From an uncultured Gammaproteobacteria bacterium (GTDB taxonomy: Bacteria; Pseudomonadota; Gammaproteobacteria; Pseudomonadales; UBA5518), in contig CAIYPF010000007.1 in NCBI GenBank assembly GCA_903928015.1, positions 1 through 47,968 of the forward strand: 47,968 nt of DNA. Direction: 5' to 3'. The stretch's first letter is position 1; every line of letters begins with the position of its first letter. Both the position numbers and the translations under genes were made by a program. Below the pieces are notes generated by a model. That model did not search any database. It was not told the DNA's origin and saw nothing but the letters and a program-made list of their open reading frames with translations. Of the stretch, positions 1 through 8,035 are shown piece by piece.

Positions 1-527
1 ATGATCTGCGCGGGTGTCACACCGAACTTCTGCACCACGCCTGCGGCGTCGAGGCGCGTGTCGTTCATCGTGTTGATGAGCGTGACGTGGTCGTCGACCA
101 GCTGCGCGAGGTCCTTGTCGCCGGTGGAGACCAGCACGGCGCGGCCTTCGCGCGAGGCCTGCACCGCCAGCGTGCCGATCACGTCGTCGGCCTCCACGCC
201 CGGCACGCACAGAAGCGGCAGGCCGAGCGCGCGCACCAGCGCGTGGAGTGGCTCTACCTGGGCGCGGAGATCCTCGGGCATCGGCGGGCGATGGGCCTTG
301 TAACCTTCGAACAGATCCTCGCGGAAGGTCTTGCCCTTGGCGTCGAAGACCACCACCACCGGCGTGCCCGGATACTGCTGGCAGAGCCTGCGAAGCATGG
401 CGACCACGCCACGCACGGCGCCCGTGGGTTGGCCACTCGAGGTCGAGAGCGGCGGCAACGCGTGGAAGGCGCGGTAGAGGTACGAGGATCCGTCAACGAG
501 AATCAGGGCCGGCACGCGCGCGCTCAT
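1..527 (-). CDS. polA: DNA polymerase I, N-terminal part (cut by window edge)
   Basis: DNA polymerase I fills gaps during Okazaki-fragment processing and excision repair. Only the first ~175 residues are inside the window; the gene continues past position 1. They are the 5'-3' exonuclease (FEN-like) domain: the opening [20 protein letters not shown] carries the first metal-binding Asp (residue 12). [26 protein letters not shown] and [11 protein letters not shown] follow, the acidic motifs of this nuclease family. The ATG at 527 overlaps the znuA stop as ATGA, so translation is probably coupled to znuA. The polymerase domain cannot be seen. The identification is firm. Confidence 0.95.
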   Translation of the reverse strand, partial: MSARVPALILVDGSSYLYRAFHALPPLSTSSGQPTGAVRGVVAMLRRLCQQYPGTPVVVVFDAKGKTFREDLFEGYKAHRPPMPEDLRAQVEPLHALVRALGLPLLCVPGVEADDVIGTLAVQASREGRAVLVSTGDKDLAQLVDDHVTLINTMNDTRLDAAGVVQKFGVTPAQI

Positions 528-1402
528 GGAGGATCTCCGAGGGTCTGTTTGGTGGGCGCGAGGCAGCGCTGCACGTCCGCCGCGAAACGTGCGAGGAAGG
601 CATCGAAGTCAGTGGCATCGCGGGCGAGCGGATCGAGCTCCACAGCCCGGAGGCCGAGATCCTGCGAGAGCCCGCGCGCCAAAGCGAGGTTGTCGCCACG
701 CTCGTAGAGCAAGCAGCGCGCACCGCTCTCGCGCACCGCGCTGCGCAGCGCGAGCAGCGATCTGGCGCCGGGCTGGCGTTCGTGATCGCCCGGCAACGCA
801 GCGATCTGGCGCAACCCGTAACGTGCCACGAAAGGACGGTAGCCATCATGCAGCGATACAAAGGGCAGATCCCGCAACGGTCCAAGCGCCGCAACGGTGG
901 CTGACTCCCGCTCGCGAAGCATGTCTTCGAAAATTGCGAGCCTGCGCGCAGCCTCGTCCGGTGTCAGGAGATGCCGCTCGAGCAGCGCCGCAGAGATACG
1001 TTGCGCCATGCTCGCGGCCACGCGCGGATCGAGCCAGACATGCGGGTCGGTTTCCACGTCGCCAAGCAGCGCGAGGGCAGGCGCGCCGCTGCGATCCAGG
1101 AGGGCCGCTAGCGGCCGCTCGAGCGCAGGCCCCATCCAGATCAGGAGCGGCGAGGAGGCGAGCAGTTCCAGGTCGGACGGACGCAACACGAAATCATGGG
1201 GGGATGAATCTGCAGAGACCAGCACGCGGCTCTGCACGCCATCACCCGCAAGGGCCTCGACCATCAACCCGATCGGACGGATGCTGGAGACCACCACGGG
1301 CTCTTGCGCACGCACGCTTGCCGCGAGCAGCAGGCATGCCGCCACCGCGCCGAAGAGCGAGCGCAAGCGACCGGCGCGGGCAGGACTGCCGGGGTGTGTC
1401 AT
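524..1402 (-). CDS. znuA: Zinc ABC transporter substrate-binding protein ZnuA
   Basis: Periplasmic zinc-binding component of the ZnuABC uptake system (cluster A-I solute-binding protein), 292 residues. An N-terminal signal peptide is visible (hydrophobic stretch about residues 15-31, then AQ). The expected zinc-ligand histidines are present: H69 in SSPHDF, H121 in DPHVWLDPR and H185 in SLHDGYRPF. The long His/Asp-rich loop found in many ZnuA proteins between the first two ligands is missing. The gene is divergent from znuC-znuB, and its stop overlaps the polA start as ATGA. Zur control would be expected, but I could not identify a convincing Zur box in the short divergent region. Confidence 0.93.
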   Translation of the reverse strand: MTHPGSPARAGRLRSLFGAVAACLLLAASVRAQEPVVVSSIRPIGLMVEALAGDGVQSRVLVSADSSPHDFVLRPSDLELLASSPLLIWMGPALERPLAALLDRSGAPALALLGDVETDPHVWLDPRVAASMAQRISAALLERHLLTPDEAARRLAIFEDMLRERESATVAALGPLRDLPFVSLHDGYRPFVARYGLRQIAALPGDHERQPGARSLLALRSAVRESGARCLLYERGDNLALARGLSQDLGLRAVELDPLARDATDFDAFLARFAADVQRCLAPTKQTLGDPP

Positions 1403-1427
1403 CGGCGACGAACCGTGGATTCAATCC

Positions 1428-1434
1428 GTATACT
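1428..1434. promoter_or_regulatory. Possible overlapping divergent promoters of znuA and znuCB
   Basis: The znuA/mini-ORF divergent gap is about 40 bp. Its centre is the palindrome GTATAC, which gives TATACT (1429-1434) as a plus-strand -10 element and TATACG on the minus strand. No good -35 hexamer is visible on either side. A plus-strand transcript from this -10 would begin at about 1441-1443, at the ATG of the mini-ORF, so that message could be leaderless. This is inference from motif position only. Confidence 0.35.
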
Positions 1435-1442
1435 CTAGCCCG

Positions 1443-1520
1443 ATGAGCCAAGCCCCTGCGACCACGATCTCCGCCACGCGCAAACGCTGTGCGCACAGCA
1501 CGCTGCAGGCGCGCGCATGA
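1443..1520 (+). CDS. 25-codon mini-ORF before znuC; possible zur remnant or leader peptide
   Basis: An ATG at 1443 opens a 25-residue frame whose TGA overlaps the znuC ATG at 1517 (ATGA). Coupling to znuC is therefore plausible, and znuC has no strong ribosome-binding site of its own. In Pseudomonas the zinc repressor gene zur stands just here. The end of the peptide (RKRCAHSTLQARA) loosely fits the Cys...Leu...Ala spacing near the start of Zur proteins, so it may be what remains of a deleted zur. The similarity is too short to prove this. It may equally be a leader peptide or chance. Confidence 0.3.
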   Translation: MSQAPATTISATRKRCAHSTLQARA

Positions 1521-2272
1521 GCGCTCCTTTCCTGCTCGAAGCACGGGAGCTCTCGTACCGTACAGGGGCACATCTGATCCTCGACCGGGTCTCGCTGCGC
1601 CTGCACCAGGAAGAGATCCTCACGCTGATCGGACCCAACGGTGCCGGCAAGACCACGCTGCTCAAGCTCCTGATCGATCTGGCGCAACCGAGTTCGGGAA
1701 GCGTCTGGCGCCGCGAGGGACTGCGCGTGGGGTACATGCCGCAGAAACTGCATATCGATGCCGCCATGCCGCTATCGGCAGGACGCTTCCTGCAGGTAGC
1801 AGAGCGCGGCATGGCCCGCGTGCGCGAGGTGGCTGACGAGGTCGGTGTCGGGCACCTGCTGCAGACACCGATTGCAGCTGTCTCCGGCGGCGAACTGCAG
1901 CGCCTGCTGCTGGCTCGGGCGCTGCTGCGCGATCCGGAGCTGCTGCTGCTCGACGAACCCGTGCAGGGGGTGGATATCGCAGGGCAGGCCGAGCTCTATG
2001 CGCTTATCCGCGAGGTGCGCTCACGGCATCGCTGCGCAGTGCTGATGATCTCGCATGACTTGCACGTGGTGATGGCCTCCACCGATACGGTGTTGTGCCT
2101 GAACCGCCACGTCTGCTGCGCCGGGCGCCCGGAGGTGGTCAGCCACGACCCCGCCTACCTGCAGTTGTTCGGCCGGCAGGCGGCCGAGCAGATCGCGGTT
2201 TACACACACCATCACGACCACGCGCACGACATGCACGGCAACGTGATCGGCGAGCACCACCACCATGGATGA
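1517..2272 (+). CDS. znuC: Zinc ABC transporter ATP-binding protein ZnuC
   Basis: ATPase subunit that powers zinc import through ZnuB, 251 residues, cytoplasmic face of the inner membrane. Walker A is GPNGAGKTT (residues 39-47), the ABC signature is VSGGELQRLLLARAL (from 122), and Walker B is ELLLLDEP (141-148) followed by the D-loop region. The C-terminus has a histidine-rich tail (HHHDHAHDMHG, then HHHH). ZnuC proteins of this group typically carry such a tail, which may bind zinc. The last 8 bases overlap znuB. The start is taken at the ATG overlapping the upstream mini-ORF. Confidence 0.95.
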   Translation: MSAPFLLEARELSYRTGAHLILDRVSLRLHQEEILTLIGPNGAGKTTLLKLLIDLAQPSSGSVWRREGLRVGYMPQKLHIDAAMPLSAGRFLQVAERGMARVREVADEVGVGHLLQTPIAAVSGGELQRLLLARALLRDPELLLLDEPVQGVDIAGQAELYALIREVRSRHRCAVLMISHDLHVVMASTDTVLCLNRHVCCAGRPEVVSHDPAYLQLFGRQAAEQIAVYTHHHDHAHDMHGNVIGEHHHHG

Positions 2273-3056
2273 GTTGTTGTGGCGGGCGGCAGCAGCAGGT
2301 GTGGGCGTGGCCGGTCTTGCGGGCGCGCTCGGGTGCTTCCTGGTCTGGCGTCGCATGGCGTTTTTCGGCGACACGCTCTCGCATGCGGCGCTGCTCGGCG
2401 TTGCGCTTGGGCTGTTCCTGAACATCGCGGCTCCTCTTGCGGCGCTTGGGCTTTGCCTTGGCGTGGCCTCTCTCTTTGCCTGGGCGGAGCGTCGCGCCGG
2501 GCTGGCTTCCGACACCCTGCTCGCCGTGATCGCGCACGGCTCTCTCGCGGCAGGGGTGATCGCTGTTTCGCTTTTGTCGCCCCGAGGCGGCGGGCTGGAG
2601 TCCCTGCTCTTCGGCGAATTGCTGGCCGTGGGCGACACCGAACTGCTGCTGATATCGGTTGTGGGTCTGGTGGTCGCGCTGGTGTCTGCACGCTGCTGGC
2701 GTGACTGGCTTTCGATCGCGGTGGACGAAGACCTCGCGCGCATCGAGGGCGTGGCCGTGGAGCGCGCTCGGTTGCTGCAGTTGCTCTGCATCGCAGCGCT
2801 GGTAGGCGTGGCGATGAATGTGGTCGGCGTGCTGCTGGTGACGGCGCTGCTCATTGTGCCGCCGGCTGCGGCGCGTGCGCTGTCTCGCTCTCCGGAGCAG
2901 ATGGCTGCGCTCGGCGCCGTTCTGGGTGCGCTCGCAGTGTTGGCGGGTCTGGGTTTGTCAGTGGCGGCCGATACGCCGGCCGGTCCTTCGGTGGTGGCGG
3001 GAGCCTGCGTGCTTTTCGCCCTGTGCCACAGCGCAGCCGCGCTGCGTCGGGGCTAG
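2265..3056 (+). CDS. znuB: Zinc ABC transporter permease ZnuB
   Basis: Inner-membrane channel of the zinc importer, 263 residues. Almost the whole chain is hydrophobic helices of the ABC-3 permease family, including AFFGDTLSHAALLGVALG near the N-terminus and an LLVTALLIVPPAAARALS segment near residue 200, both characteristic of the family. The start overlaps the end of znuC by 8 bp, so the two are translationally linked. The gene ends 4 bp before the convergent sco stop. No obvious terminator hairpin is seen between them. Confidence 0.93.
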   Translation: MDELLWRAAAAGVGVAGLAGALGCFLVWRRMAFFGDTLSHAALLGVALGLFLNIAAPLAALGLCLGVASLFAWAERRAGLASDTLLAVIAHGSLAAGVIAVSLLSPRGGGLESLLFGELLAVGDTELLLISVVGLVVALVSARCWRDWLSIAVDEDLARIEGVAVERARLLQLLCIAALVGVAMNVVGVLLVTALLIVPPAAARALSRSPEQMAALGAVLGALAVLAGLGLSVAADTPAGPSVVAGACVLFALCHSAAALRRG

Positions 3057-3060
3057 GCGC

Positions 3061-3717
3061 TCAAGGACGCGCCCGCATCACCTCGAGGAGTTCCGTCAGC
3101 TTTGCAACGTCGAAGGGTGGCGTGACAAAGCCCGCGAAATGTCCGCGAGGATCCACCAATGCCAGGTTTGAACCGTGATCCACGGTGTAGCCGCCATCCG
3201 GCAGCAGACTTTTGCGGAAGGGTGTGTTCAGTTGCGTGGCAAAGCGGTGCACGTCGAGGAACTCGCCGGTAAGCCCGCTGAAAGCGGGACTGAAATGCGT
3301 CACATAGGGCTTCAATTGCGCGGGCGTGTCGCGAGCCGGATCTACTGAAGAAAGATAAAACGCCACCGGCAGTCTTCGCCCCTGCGCCGGCTTCAGCCCA
3401 TCCTGGACCTGACGCAGCAGCGCCAGCGTGGTGGGGCAGACATCAGGGCAGTAGGTGAAACCGAAATACACCACGCTCCACTTGCCGATGAAGGCGCTGC
3501 CATCAAAAGGCAGACCCTCCTGGTCGATCAGCCGTGGCGGGTCGATCTGCCGCGGAGCCTCGAAAATCACGGCATTGCGTGATCGCAGCCAACCCGCGTC
3601 CAATTCCGCCGGATTTATGAACTGCCGGATGAACAAGGACAGCATCAGCGCGATCACGCCGCCAAGCGCGAAGGCGGTGTAGCGGATGTTGCGTCGCTGG
3701 GCGGCGGATACGGTCAT
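3061..3717 (-). CDS. SCO1/SenC-family copper chaperone
   Basis: Membrane-anchored thioredoxin-fold protein that delivers copper to the CuA site of cytochrome c oxidase subunit II, 218 residues. One N-terminal membrane helix (about residues 12-30) is followed by the Sco domain. That domain has the CxxxC copper/thiol motif FTYCPDVCPTT (C90, C94) and the distal histidine in VDHGSNLALVD (H181), so all three Cu ligands are present. It is the last gene of the minus-strand cox cluster, 12 bp after ctaB. Its position and intact ligands support a direct role in oxidase assembly. Confidence 0.93.
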   Translation of the reverse strand: MTVSAAQRRNIRYTAFALGGVIALMLSLFIRQFINPAELDAGWLRSRNAVIFEAPRQIDPPRLIDQEGLPFDGSAFIGKWSVVYFGFTYCPDVCPTTLALLRQVQDGLKPAQGRRLPVAFYLSSVDPARDTPAQLKPYVTHFSPAFSGLTGEFLDVHRFATQLNTPFRKSLLPDGGYTVDHGSNLALVDPRGHFAGFVTPPFDVAKLTELLEVMRARP

Positions 3718-3729
3718 GCGTTGACGCCC

Positions 3730-4674
3730 TCAGAAGGGGTAGACGATGGACAGCGGATTCGGGAAGAGCCAGTGGTCCACGAGCATGATGACGAACAGCG
3801 CCATCAGGTAGACGATGGAGTAACGGAAGGTCTCCATCGGCGCGCGCGGGTCCTTTCCGATCATCAGCACGACGGCCCAGTAGATGAACCCGCCACCCAG
3901 CACCACGGCGCCCAGCAGGTAGAGCGGGCCGCTCATGCCGGTGGCGAAGGGCAGGATCGTCGAGGCAAACATGATCAGCGTGTAGAGCAGGATGTGGAGT
4001 GCCGTGTACTCCTTCCCGTGCGTGACAGGCAGCATCGGAATCTCGGCCTTCGCGTATTCGTCTCGGCGGTGGATCGCGAGCGCCCAGAAGTGGGGCGGAG
4101 TCCAGGCAAAGATGATCAGCACGAGCAGCAGGCCGTAGCCGTGAATGTCGTTGGTGACGGCAGTCCAGCCAAGCAGGGGCGGAGCGGCGCCGGCAAGGCC
4201 CCCTATCACGATGTTCTGCGGCGTGGCGCGTTTGAGGAAGTAGGTGTAGATCAGCGCGTAGCCGATCAGCGAGGCGAAGGTGAGCCATGCGGTGAGCGCG
4301 TTCACCAGAATGAACAGGATGGCCATCCCCAGGAGGCCGATCACGATGGCAAAGGTAACGGCCGAGGCAGTTCCCACGCGCCCCTGGGCAATCGGTCGGT
4401 TGCGGGTACGGGCCATGACGGCGTCGATACGCTGATCCACCACGTGGTTGATGGCGGCAGCGGAGCCGGCACAGAGAGCAATGCCAAGGTTGCCGAACAG
4501 CAGGACATCCCACGGTACGAGACCGGGAGTTGCGAGGAACATCCCGATCACGCTGGTGAGGATCATCAGCATGACTACCTTGGGCTTGCAGAGCTCAAGG
4601 TAGTCGCGCCAGCCTGCACGGGCTTCCGCTGTCAGTTCCATGGGGGCCGAGAGTCCTCGTTGGGCGGGCGGCAT
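3730..4674 (-). CDS. ctaB: Protoheme IX farnesyltransferase (heme O synthase)
   Basis: Converts heme B to heme O by adding a farnesyl chain, the first step to the heme A of aa3 oxidases. It is an integral membrane UbiA-family prenyltransferase with about nine helices. The first prenyl-diphosphate/Mg motif is seen as [20 protein letters not shown] second motif lies near [15 protein letters not shown], typical of CyoE/CtaB. The 314-residue reading starts at 4674. An ATG at 4641 (12th codon, [10 protein letters not shown]) is also plausible and has a GAGG about 12 nt upstream. The heme A synthase ctaA that normally precedes it is absent. Confidence 0.94.
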   Translation of the reverse strand: MPPAQRGLSAPMELTAEARAGWRDYLELCKPKVVMLMILTSVIGMFLATPGLVPWDVLLFGNLGIALCAGSAAAINHVVDQRIDAVMARTRNRPIAQGRVGTASAVTFAIVIGLLGMAILFILVNALTAWLTFASLIGYALIYTYFLKRATPQNIVIGGLAGAAPPLLGWTAVTNDIHGYGLLLVLIIFAWTPPHFWALAIHRRDEYAKAEIPMLPVTHGKEYTALHILLYTLIMFASTILPFATGMSGPLYLLGAVVLGGGFIYWAVVLMIGKDPRAPMETFRYSIVYLMALFVIMLVDHWLFPNPLSIVYPF

Positions 4675-4702
4675 TGTAGCGGATCGGTGCCGGTCGCCGC
4701 CG

Positions 4703-5326
4703 TCAGTCCGGCGAATTGCGCAGCAGGAAGCGCAGGTCGTCCGTCATGGCGCGCCCGGGATGCGTGGGCAGGTAATACATCATCACGAAGCCGCGCTTGT
4801 CGACGAGGTAGATCGCACCGGAGGTGAGTGGGTCGGGGTCGGTGGGCGTGTTCGCGAGCAGGGCGCGGAGGGAGGCCTCGGGTGTTCGCAGCACGACGAG
4901 CCCCTCCTGTTCGGCCGCAAGATAGCTCGAGGTCTCCTGCGAGACGGTGTCGGCGGTATCGAGGTAATAGCGCTTGACCCGATGTTGGTCACGCCCAAGA
5001 GCGCGGTGCACCTGCCTGGCGAGGAGCAGTCTTTCCCGGCAGACACCCGAGCAGTCCGGGCCGCCCACCACCACCATTGCCCAGCTCCCGCCCTCGCTCG
5101 CGTAGAGCCAAGGCTGGCCGTTCATGTCTTTCAGGGCAAGATCATCGATCTGACGCACAGGCTGGAGGAGCACACCCTTGTTGGTGGTGGACTTGGGGAT
5201 CCCGATGCCGGTGATGTAGACCAGTGTGGCGAGCGCCACCGCGAGGATCGGCATCAGGAACATAAGCGTGAGCTTCAGCCTCTGGTTGCTGACGGGCTGG
5301 GGCGCGTTCGGGGCTGGGGTGTTCAT
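4703..5326 (-). CDS. Sco-like CxxxC membrane-anchored protein of cox clusters (function unassigned)
   Basis: A 207-residue protein with one N-terminal membrane helix (about residues 18-40) and a soluble domain outside the membrane. A gene in this position (SURF1 neighbour) is usual in pseudomonad cox clusters and is normally called hypothetical. The sequence has a CxxxC motif ([11 protein letters not shown]92 and C96) where Sco proteins have CPDVC, and a [16 protein letters not shown] strand resembling the end of the Sco fold. The distal copper-binding His of Sco is not present at the matching place (TSGAIYLVD). I infer a thiol-disulfide role in CuA-site assembly rather than copper donation; this is not proven. 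Confidence 0.75.
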   Translation of the reverse strand: MNTPAPNAPQPVSNQRLKLTLMFLMPILAVALATLVYITGIGIPKSTTNKGVLLQPVRQIDDLALKDMNGQPWLYASEGGSWAMVVVGGPDCSGVCRERLLLARQVHRALGRDQHRVKRYYLDTADTVSQETSSYLAAEQEGLVVLRTPEASLRALLANTPTDPDPLTSGAIYLVDKRGFVMMYYLPTHPGRAMTDDLRFLLRNSPD

Positions 5327-5338
5327 GATCGCTATGCC

Positions 5339-6109
5339 TCAGTGCTTTTTTCGTGCTGCGAGCCAGGCCGGCAGATTGGTCCCACCGCTCATAAAAACCA
5401 GGAGCAGTACGACCGCCATCAGAAACCACTGTGTCGCATAGGCCCGGTGGCGGTCCGGTGTCATGTTCACTCGCGGCCAGTCGGCCTCCGTAACCCCGGG
5501 TTGAGAGGGCTCGAGGCGAACGAGATAGGCAAAGGTTTTGAGACCCGCCCGCTGCGACAGCGCTGGTACGTCGACGTTCTGTACGACGCTGGGCCATCCA
5601 TCGGTTGCCCAGAGTTCCAGGGCCGTGTTGCTCGACGGCACATGGATTTCGCCGCTCAGTGCGAGTTGCCCTTCCGGTGTCTCGACCTCGGGAAGCCGAT
5701 CGCGGGTGGGCGGGGCCGGCAACCAGCCCCGATTGACGAGAACGGTGAGCCCGCTCCGGTCCGCGAAGGGCATCAATAACTCGTAGCCGACGCGGCCACC
5801 GAGAACGCGGTTGTCGAGCAGGAAGGCATGTTCGGGCAGGTACCGCCCGTGAAGCGCGACCCTGCGCCCATCAAGACGGGCGCCCTCTTGCGCGTCGATC
5901 TGTCCGATCGGGATGGGAGGCGCCGCACGCTGGGCCTCGAAGGCTCGCAGCGTTTGTTCCTTTTCAGCGGCTCTTGCGAGTTGCCAAAACCCCAGAGCAA
6001 GCAGCAGGGGGAGGCAGAGGCATACGACTGCCGCAAAACGCAGATTCCAGCGGAACTGTACCGGGGAGGGATCGGGCGGCGGTGTGCTCTCGGGCAGTTC
6101 GACTGGCAT
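5339..6109 (-). CDS. SURF1-family cytochrome oxidase assembly protein
   Basis: SURF1/Shy1 proteins help insert heme A into subunit I. The 256-residue chain has the family's two-helix layout: one membrane helix near residues 25-45 (VVCLCLPLLLALGFWQLARA) and one near the C-terminus (FLMAVVLLLVFMSG), with a periplasmic domain between. Conserved family stretches are GFWQLARAAEKEQ, GRRVALHGRY, FLLDNRVLGGRVGYELLMPF and VLVNRGWLP. It lies 12 bp before the Sco-like gene, apparently in one transcription unit. It is divergent from the small twin-membrane gene at 6151. Identification is firm. Confidence 0.9.
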   Translation of the reverse strand: MPVELPESTPPPDPSPVQFRWNLRFAAVVCLCLPLLLALGFWQLARAAEKEQTLRAFEAQRAAPPIPIGQIDAQEGARLDGRRVALHGRYLPEHAFLLDNRVLGGRVGYELLMPFADRSGLTVLVNRGWLPAPPTRDRLPEVETPEGQLALSGEIHVPSSNTALELWATDGWPSVVQNVDVPALSQRAGLKTFAYLVRLEPSQPGVTEADWPRVNMTPDRHRAYATQWFLMAVVLLLVFMSGGTNLPAWLAARKKH

Positions 6110-6150
6110 CGGTTACACTCCCGTCACAGCACCATCAGGGAACCGGCGAC

Positions 6151-6408
6151 ATGTGGATCAAGCCAACTATCGTGATACTGCTGGTGCTTTTGCTGATCAG
6201 CCTGGGCAGCAGCTTCGTGTTTCTGATGAAGGACCAAGGCAGCACCAAACGCACCCTGCACGGCCTCGGAATCCGCGTGACTCTGGCCGCTGCGCTGGTC
6301 TGCGTGATCGCTTACGGCGCGTTCACAGGACAGTTGCGGTCCCATGCGCCGTGGAGTGCAGCGATGGCTGCAAAACAGAACGCCACCAAGACGGATCCAG
6401 CTCCCTGA
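6151..6408 (+). CDS. Twin transmembrane protein (DUF2909-like)
   Basis: A small plus-strand gene between SURF1 and coxC, encoding 85 residues with two hydrophobic helices (IVILLVLLLISLGSSFVFLM, and VTLAAALVCVIAYGAF). Between them is a short loop with GSTKRTLHGLGIR. The ATG at 6151 is chosen because a purine-rich CAGGGAA lies ~11 nt upstream and the protein then begins MWIKPTIVIL; a longer upstream frame is antisense to SURF1. Genes of this kind (twin transmembrane, DUF2909) are regular members of cox clusters in Pseudomonas relatives. The function is unknown. Confidence 0.8.
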   Translation: MWIKPTIVILLVLLLISLGSSFVFLMKDQGSTKRTLHGLGIRVTLAAALVCVIAYGAFTGQLRSHAPWSAAMAAKQNATKTDPAP

Positions 6409-6430
6409 GAGCCCGCACCCGAGGCGGGAT

Positions 6431-6453
6431 GGGCGCGGCTTTGTGCCGCGCCC
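6431..6453. terminator. Hairpin between convergent twin-membrane gene and coxC
   Basis: A perfect 9-bp stem, GGGCGCGGC / GCCGCGCCC, with a 5-nt TTTGT loop lies between two convergent stop codons (6408 and 6460). The position is that expected of a bidirectional terminator. There is no long T-run on either side, so intrinsic termination strength is uncertain. Confidence 0.6.
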
Positions 6454-6459
6454 AGGCCT

Positions 6460-7401
6460 TCAGAGGATGTAGACGAAGAGGAAGAGGCAGATCCAGACCA
6501 CGTCCACGAAGTGCCAGTACCAGGAGGCCGCTTCAAAACCGAAGTGATCTTCCGGAGTGAAGTGCCCCTTGGTGGTGGCACGCAGGAACATCACGGTCAG
6601 CATCACTGCACCCAGGCACACGTGGAAGCCGTGGAAGCCGGTGAGCAGGAAGAAGGTGGATCCGTAGATGCCCGAGGCCAGAGTCAGTCCGAGTTCGGTG
6701 TAGGCGTGGTGGTACTCGACCGCCTGGAAGCCCACGAAGGTGAAACCCAATGCCAGCGTGAGCAGAAGCCAGATCGTCAGGGCCTGGCGCTTGCCTGCTT
6801 TGAGGGCGGTGTGGGCGAAGTGGACGGTTACGCTGGACGTCACCAGGAGCGCGGTGTTCAGCAGCGGGATGGTTTTCCAGTCCACGATCTTCTTGGCCGC
6901 AATGAAGGTGGCGTTCTTCGCCATCAACTGCGCTCCGCCGGAGGCCTCAACGGCTTCCTGAGGCGTCTGCATCATCGGCCAGGTAGCCTGGAAACCGGTC
7001 CAGAGGTCGTTGGCGAGGCCCTTGTCTCCCTCGCCACCCAGCCACGGCACCGCAAGAAGGCGGACATAGGCCAGCGCAAAGAAGAAGGCGAAGAAGAACA
7101 TCACCTCGGAGAAGATGAACCACTGCATGCCCATCACGTATGAGCGCTTGAGCTGCGGGCTGTTCATGCCCGCCATGTTTTCGCGGATGGTGGTGGAGAA
7201 CCACTGCCACAGCACAAGGATGAAGAAGGCAAAGCCCAGCGGCAACAGCCAGGACATGCCGCCCGTGCCCTGCTTGATGTGGTTCAGTGTATTGGCGGCG
7301 CCGAGGATGGTGCAGCCCAGACCCGCCGTTGCGAAGGCGGGGAGCTTGCTGCTCTCGGGGACGTAGTAGGCCTGATGCCCGCCCGAGGGTCCGTGTGCCA
7401 T
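6460..7401 (-). CDS. coxC: Cytochrome c oxidase subunit III
   Basis: Third core subunit of the heme-copper oxidase, 313 residues, multi-pass inner membrane protein. Family sequences are clear: the start MAHGPSGGHQAYYVPESS, FIFSEVMFFFAFFFA, FVGFQAVEYHHAYTEL, GFHGFHVCLGAVML and the end ASWYWHFVDVVWICLFLFVYIL. It follows ctaG by 52 bp. It contains an insert of about 30 residues around ATWPMMQTPQEAVEASGG that is seen in this group of proteobacterial enzymes. The subunit supports proton uptake and stability of subunit I. Identification is firm. Confidence 0.96.
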   Translation of the reverse strand: MAHGPSGGHQAYYVPESSKLPAFATAGLGCTILGAANTLNHIKQGTGGMSWLLPLGFAFFILVLWQWFSTTIRENMAGMNSPQLKRSYVMGMQWFIFSEVMFFFAFFFALAYVRLLAVPWLGGEGDKGLANDLWTGFQATWPMMQTPQEAVEASGGAQLMAKNATFIAAKKIVDWKTIPLLNTALLVTSSVTVHFAHTALKAGKRQALTIWLLLTLALGFTFVGFQAVEYHHAYTELGLTLASGIYGSTFFLLTGFHGFHVCLGAVMLTVMFLRATTKGHFTPEDHFGFEAASWYWHFVDVVWICLFLFVYIL

Positions 7402-7453
7402 GTCGTGTCTCCCTTACTCTGGATGCCGGATATCCGGCCGCCTGTTGTGTTGC

Positions 7454-8020
7454 TCAGTTGCTCGCACCAACCCGCTGGTCAGCCGTGCCGGCAGCGCCGG
7501 TGACGTCAAACAGCGTGTAGGAGAGCGTGATCGTCCGGATATCTTTCGGCAGCGCCTGGTCGATGACGAACTGCAAAGGCATGTCGAGCTCGCCACCTGC
7601 TGCCAACGTCTGCTGCCGGAAACAGAAGCATTCTGTCTTGTGCAGGTACGGAGCGGCCTCTGCTGGCGACACGCTGGGAACCGCTTGCGCGACCATCGCT
7701 TTATGGGCCGGGTTGCGTACATAGAACGTCGTGTTGTTCATCGCACCCGGGTTAACCCGCATCTCGAATTGGTGCGGGCGGAAATCCCAGGACATGCCGC
7801 CGTCATTGTTTGCCAGAAACTGCATCGTGACAGTGCGGGAGGCATCAGCCGAGGTAGAGCCGGGTTTCAGCTGCGCCTGCGTGTTGATGGTCTCGCGGCT
7901 GACGCCCAGCACCTTGCACATCACGTCGTAGATCGGCACCAGCGCGAAGCCGAAGCCGAACATGCCCACGGCAACCGCACCCAGGCGCAGGGCGATGTTG
8001 CGGGTTGAGGCCGTAGGCAT
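7454..8020 (-). CDS. ctaG: Cytochrome c oxidase assembly protein CtaG/Cox11
   Basis: Copper chaperone for the CuB site in subunit I, 188 residues. One N-terminal membrane helix (about residues 10-30, GAVAVGMFGFGFALVPIYDVMC) is followed by an immunoglobulin-like domain. The key copper-binding motif CFCF is present in HKTECFCFRQQTL, and a further family motif is PIYDVMCKV. It is 15 bp downstream of coxA on the same strand, the usual place between coxA and coxC. Length and motifs are normal. Confidence 0.94.
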   Translation of the reverse strand: MPTASTRNIALRLGAVAVGMFGFGFALVPIYDVMCKVLGVSRETINTQAQLKPGSTSADASRTVTMQFLANNDGGMSWDFRPHQFEMRVNPGAMNNTTFYVRNPAHKAMVAQAVPSVSPAEAAPYLHKTECFCFRQQTLAAGGELDMPLQFVIDQALPKDIRTITLSYTLFDVTGAAGTADQRVGASN

Positions 8021-8035
8021 GGCGCTCGAACTTCC

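Noticed and set aside
526..1446. A 306-codon open frame on the plus strand
   Set aside because: Antisense to znuA, Arg/Ala-rich with no motif.
2206..2269. His-rich C-terminus of ZnuC as a novel zinc sensor
   Set aside because: ZnuC proteins in gammaproteobacteria commonly end in a HHHDH-type tail, so this is normal family sequence.
3721..4827. A 368-codon open frame on the plus strand
   Set aside because: Antisense to ctaB; charged low-complexity translation typical of a shadow frame.
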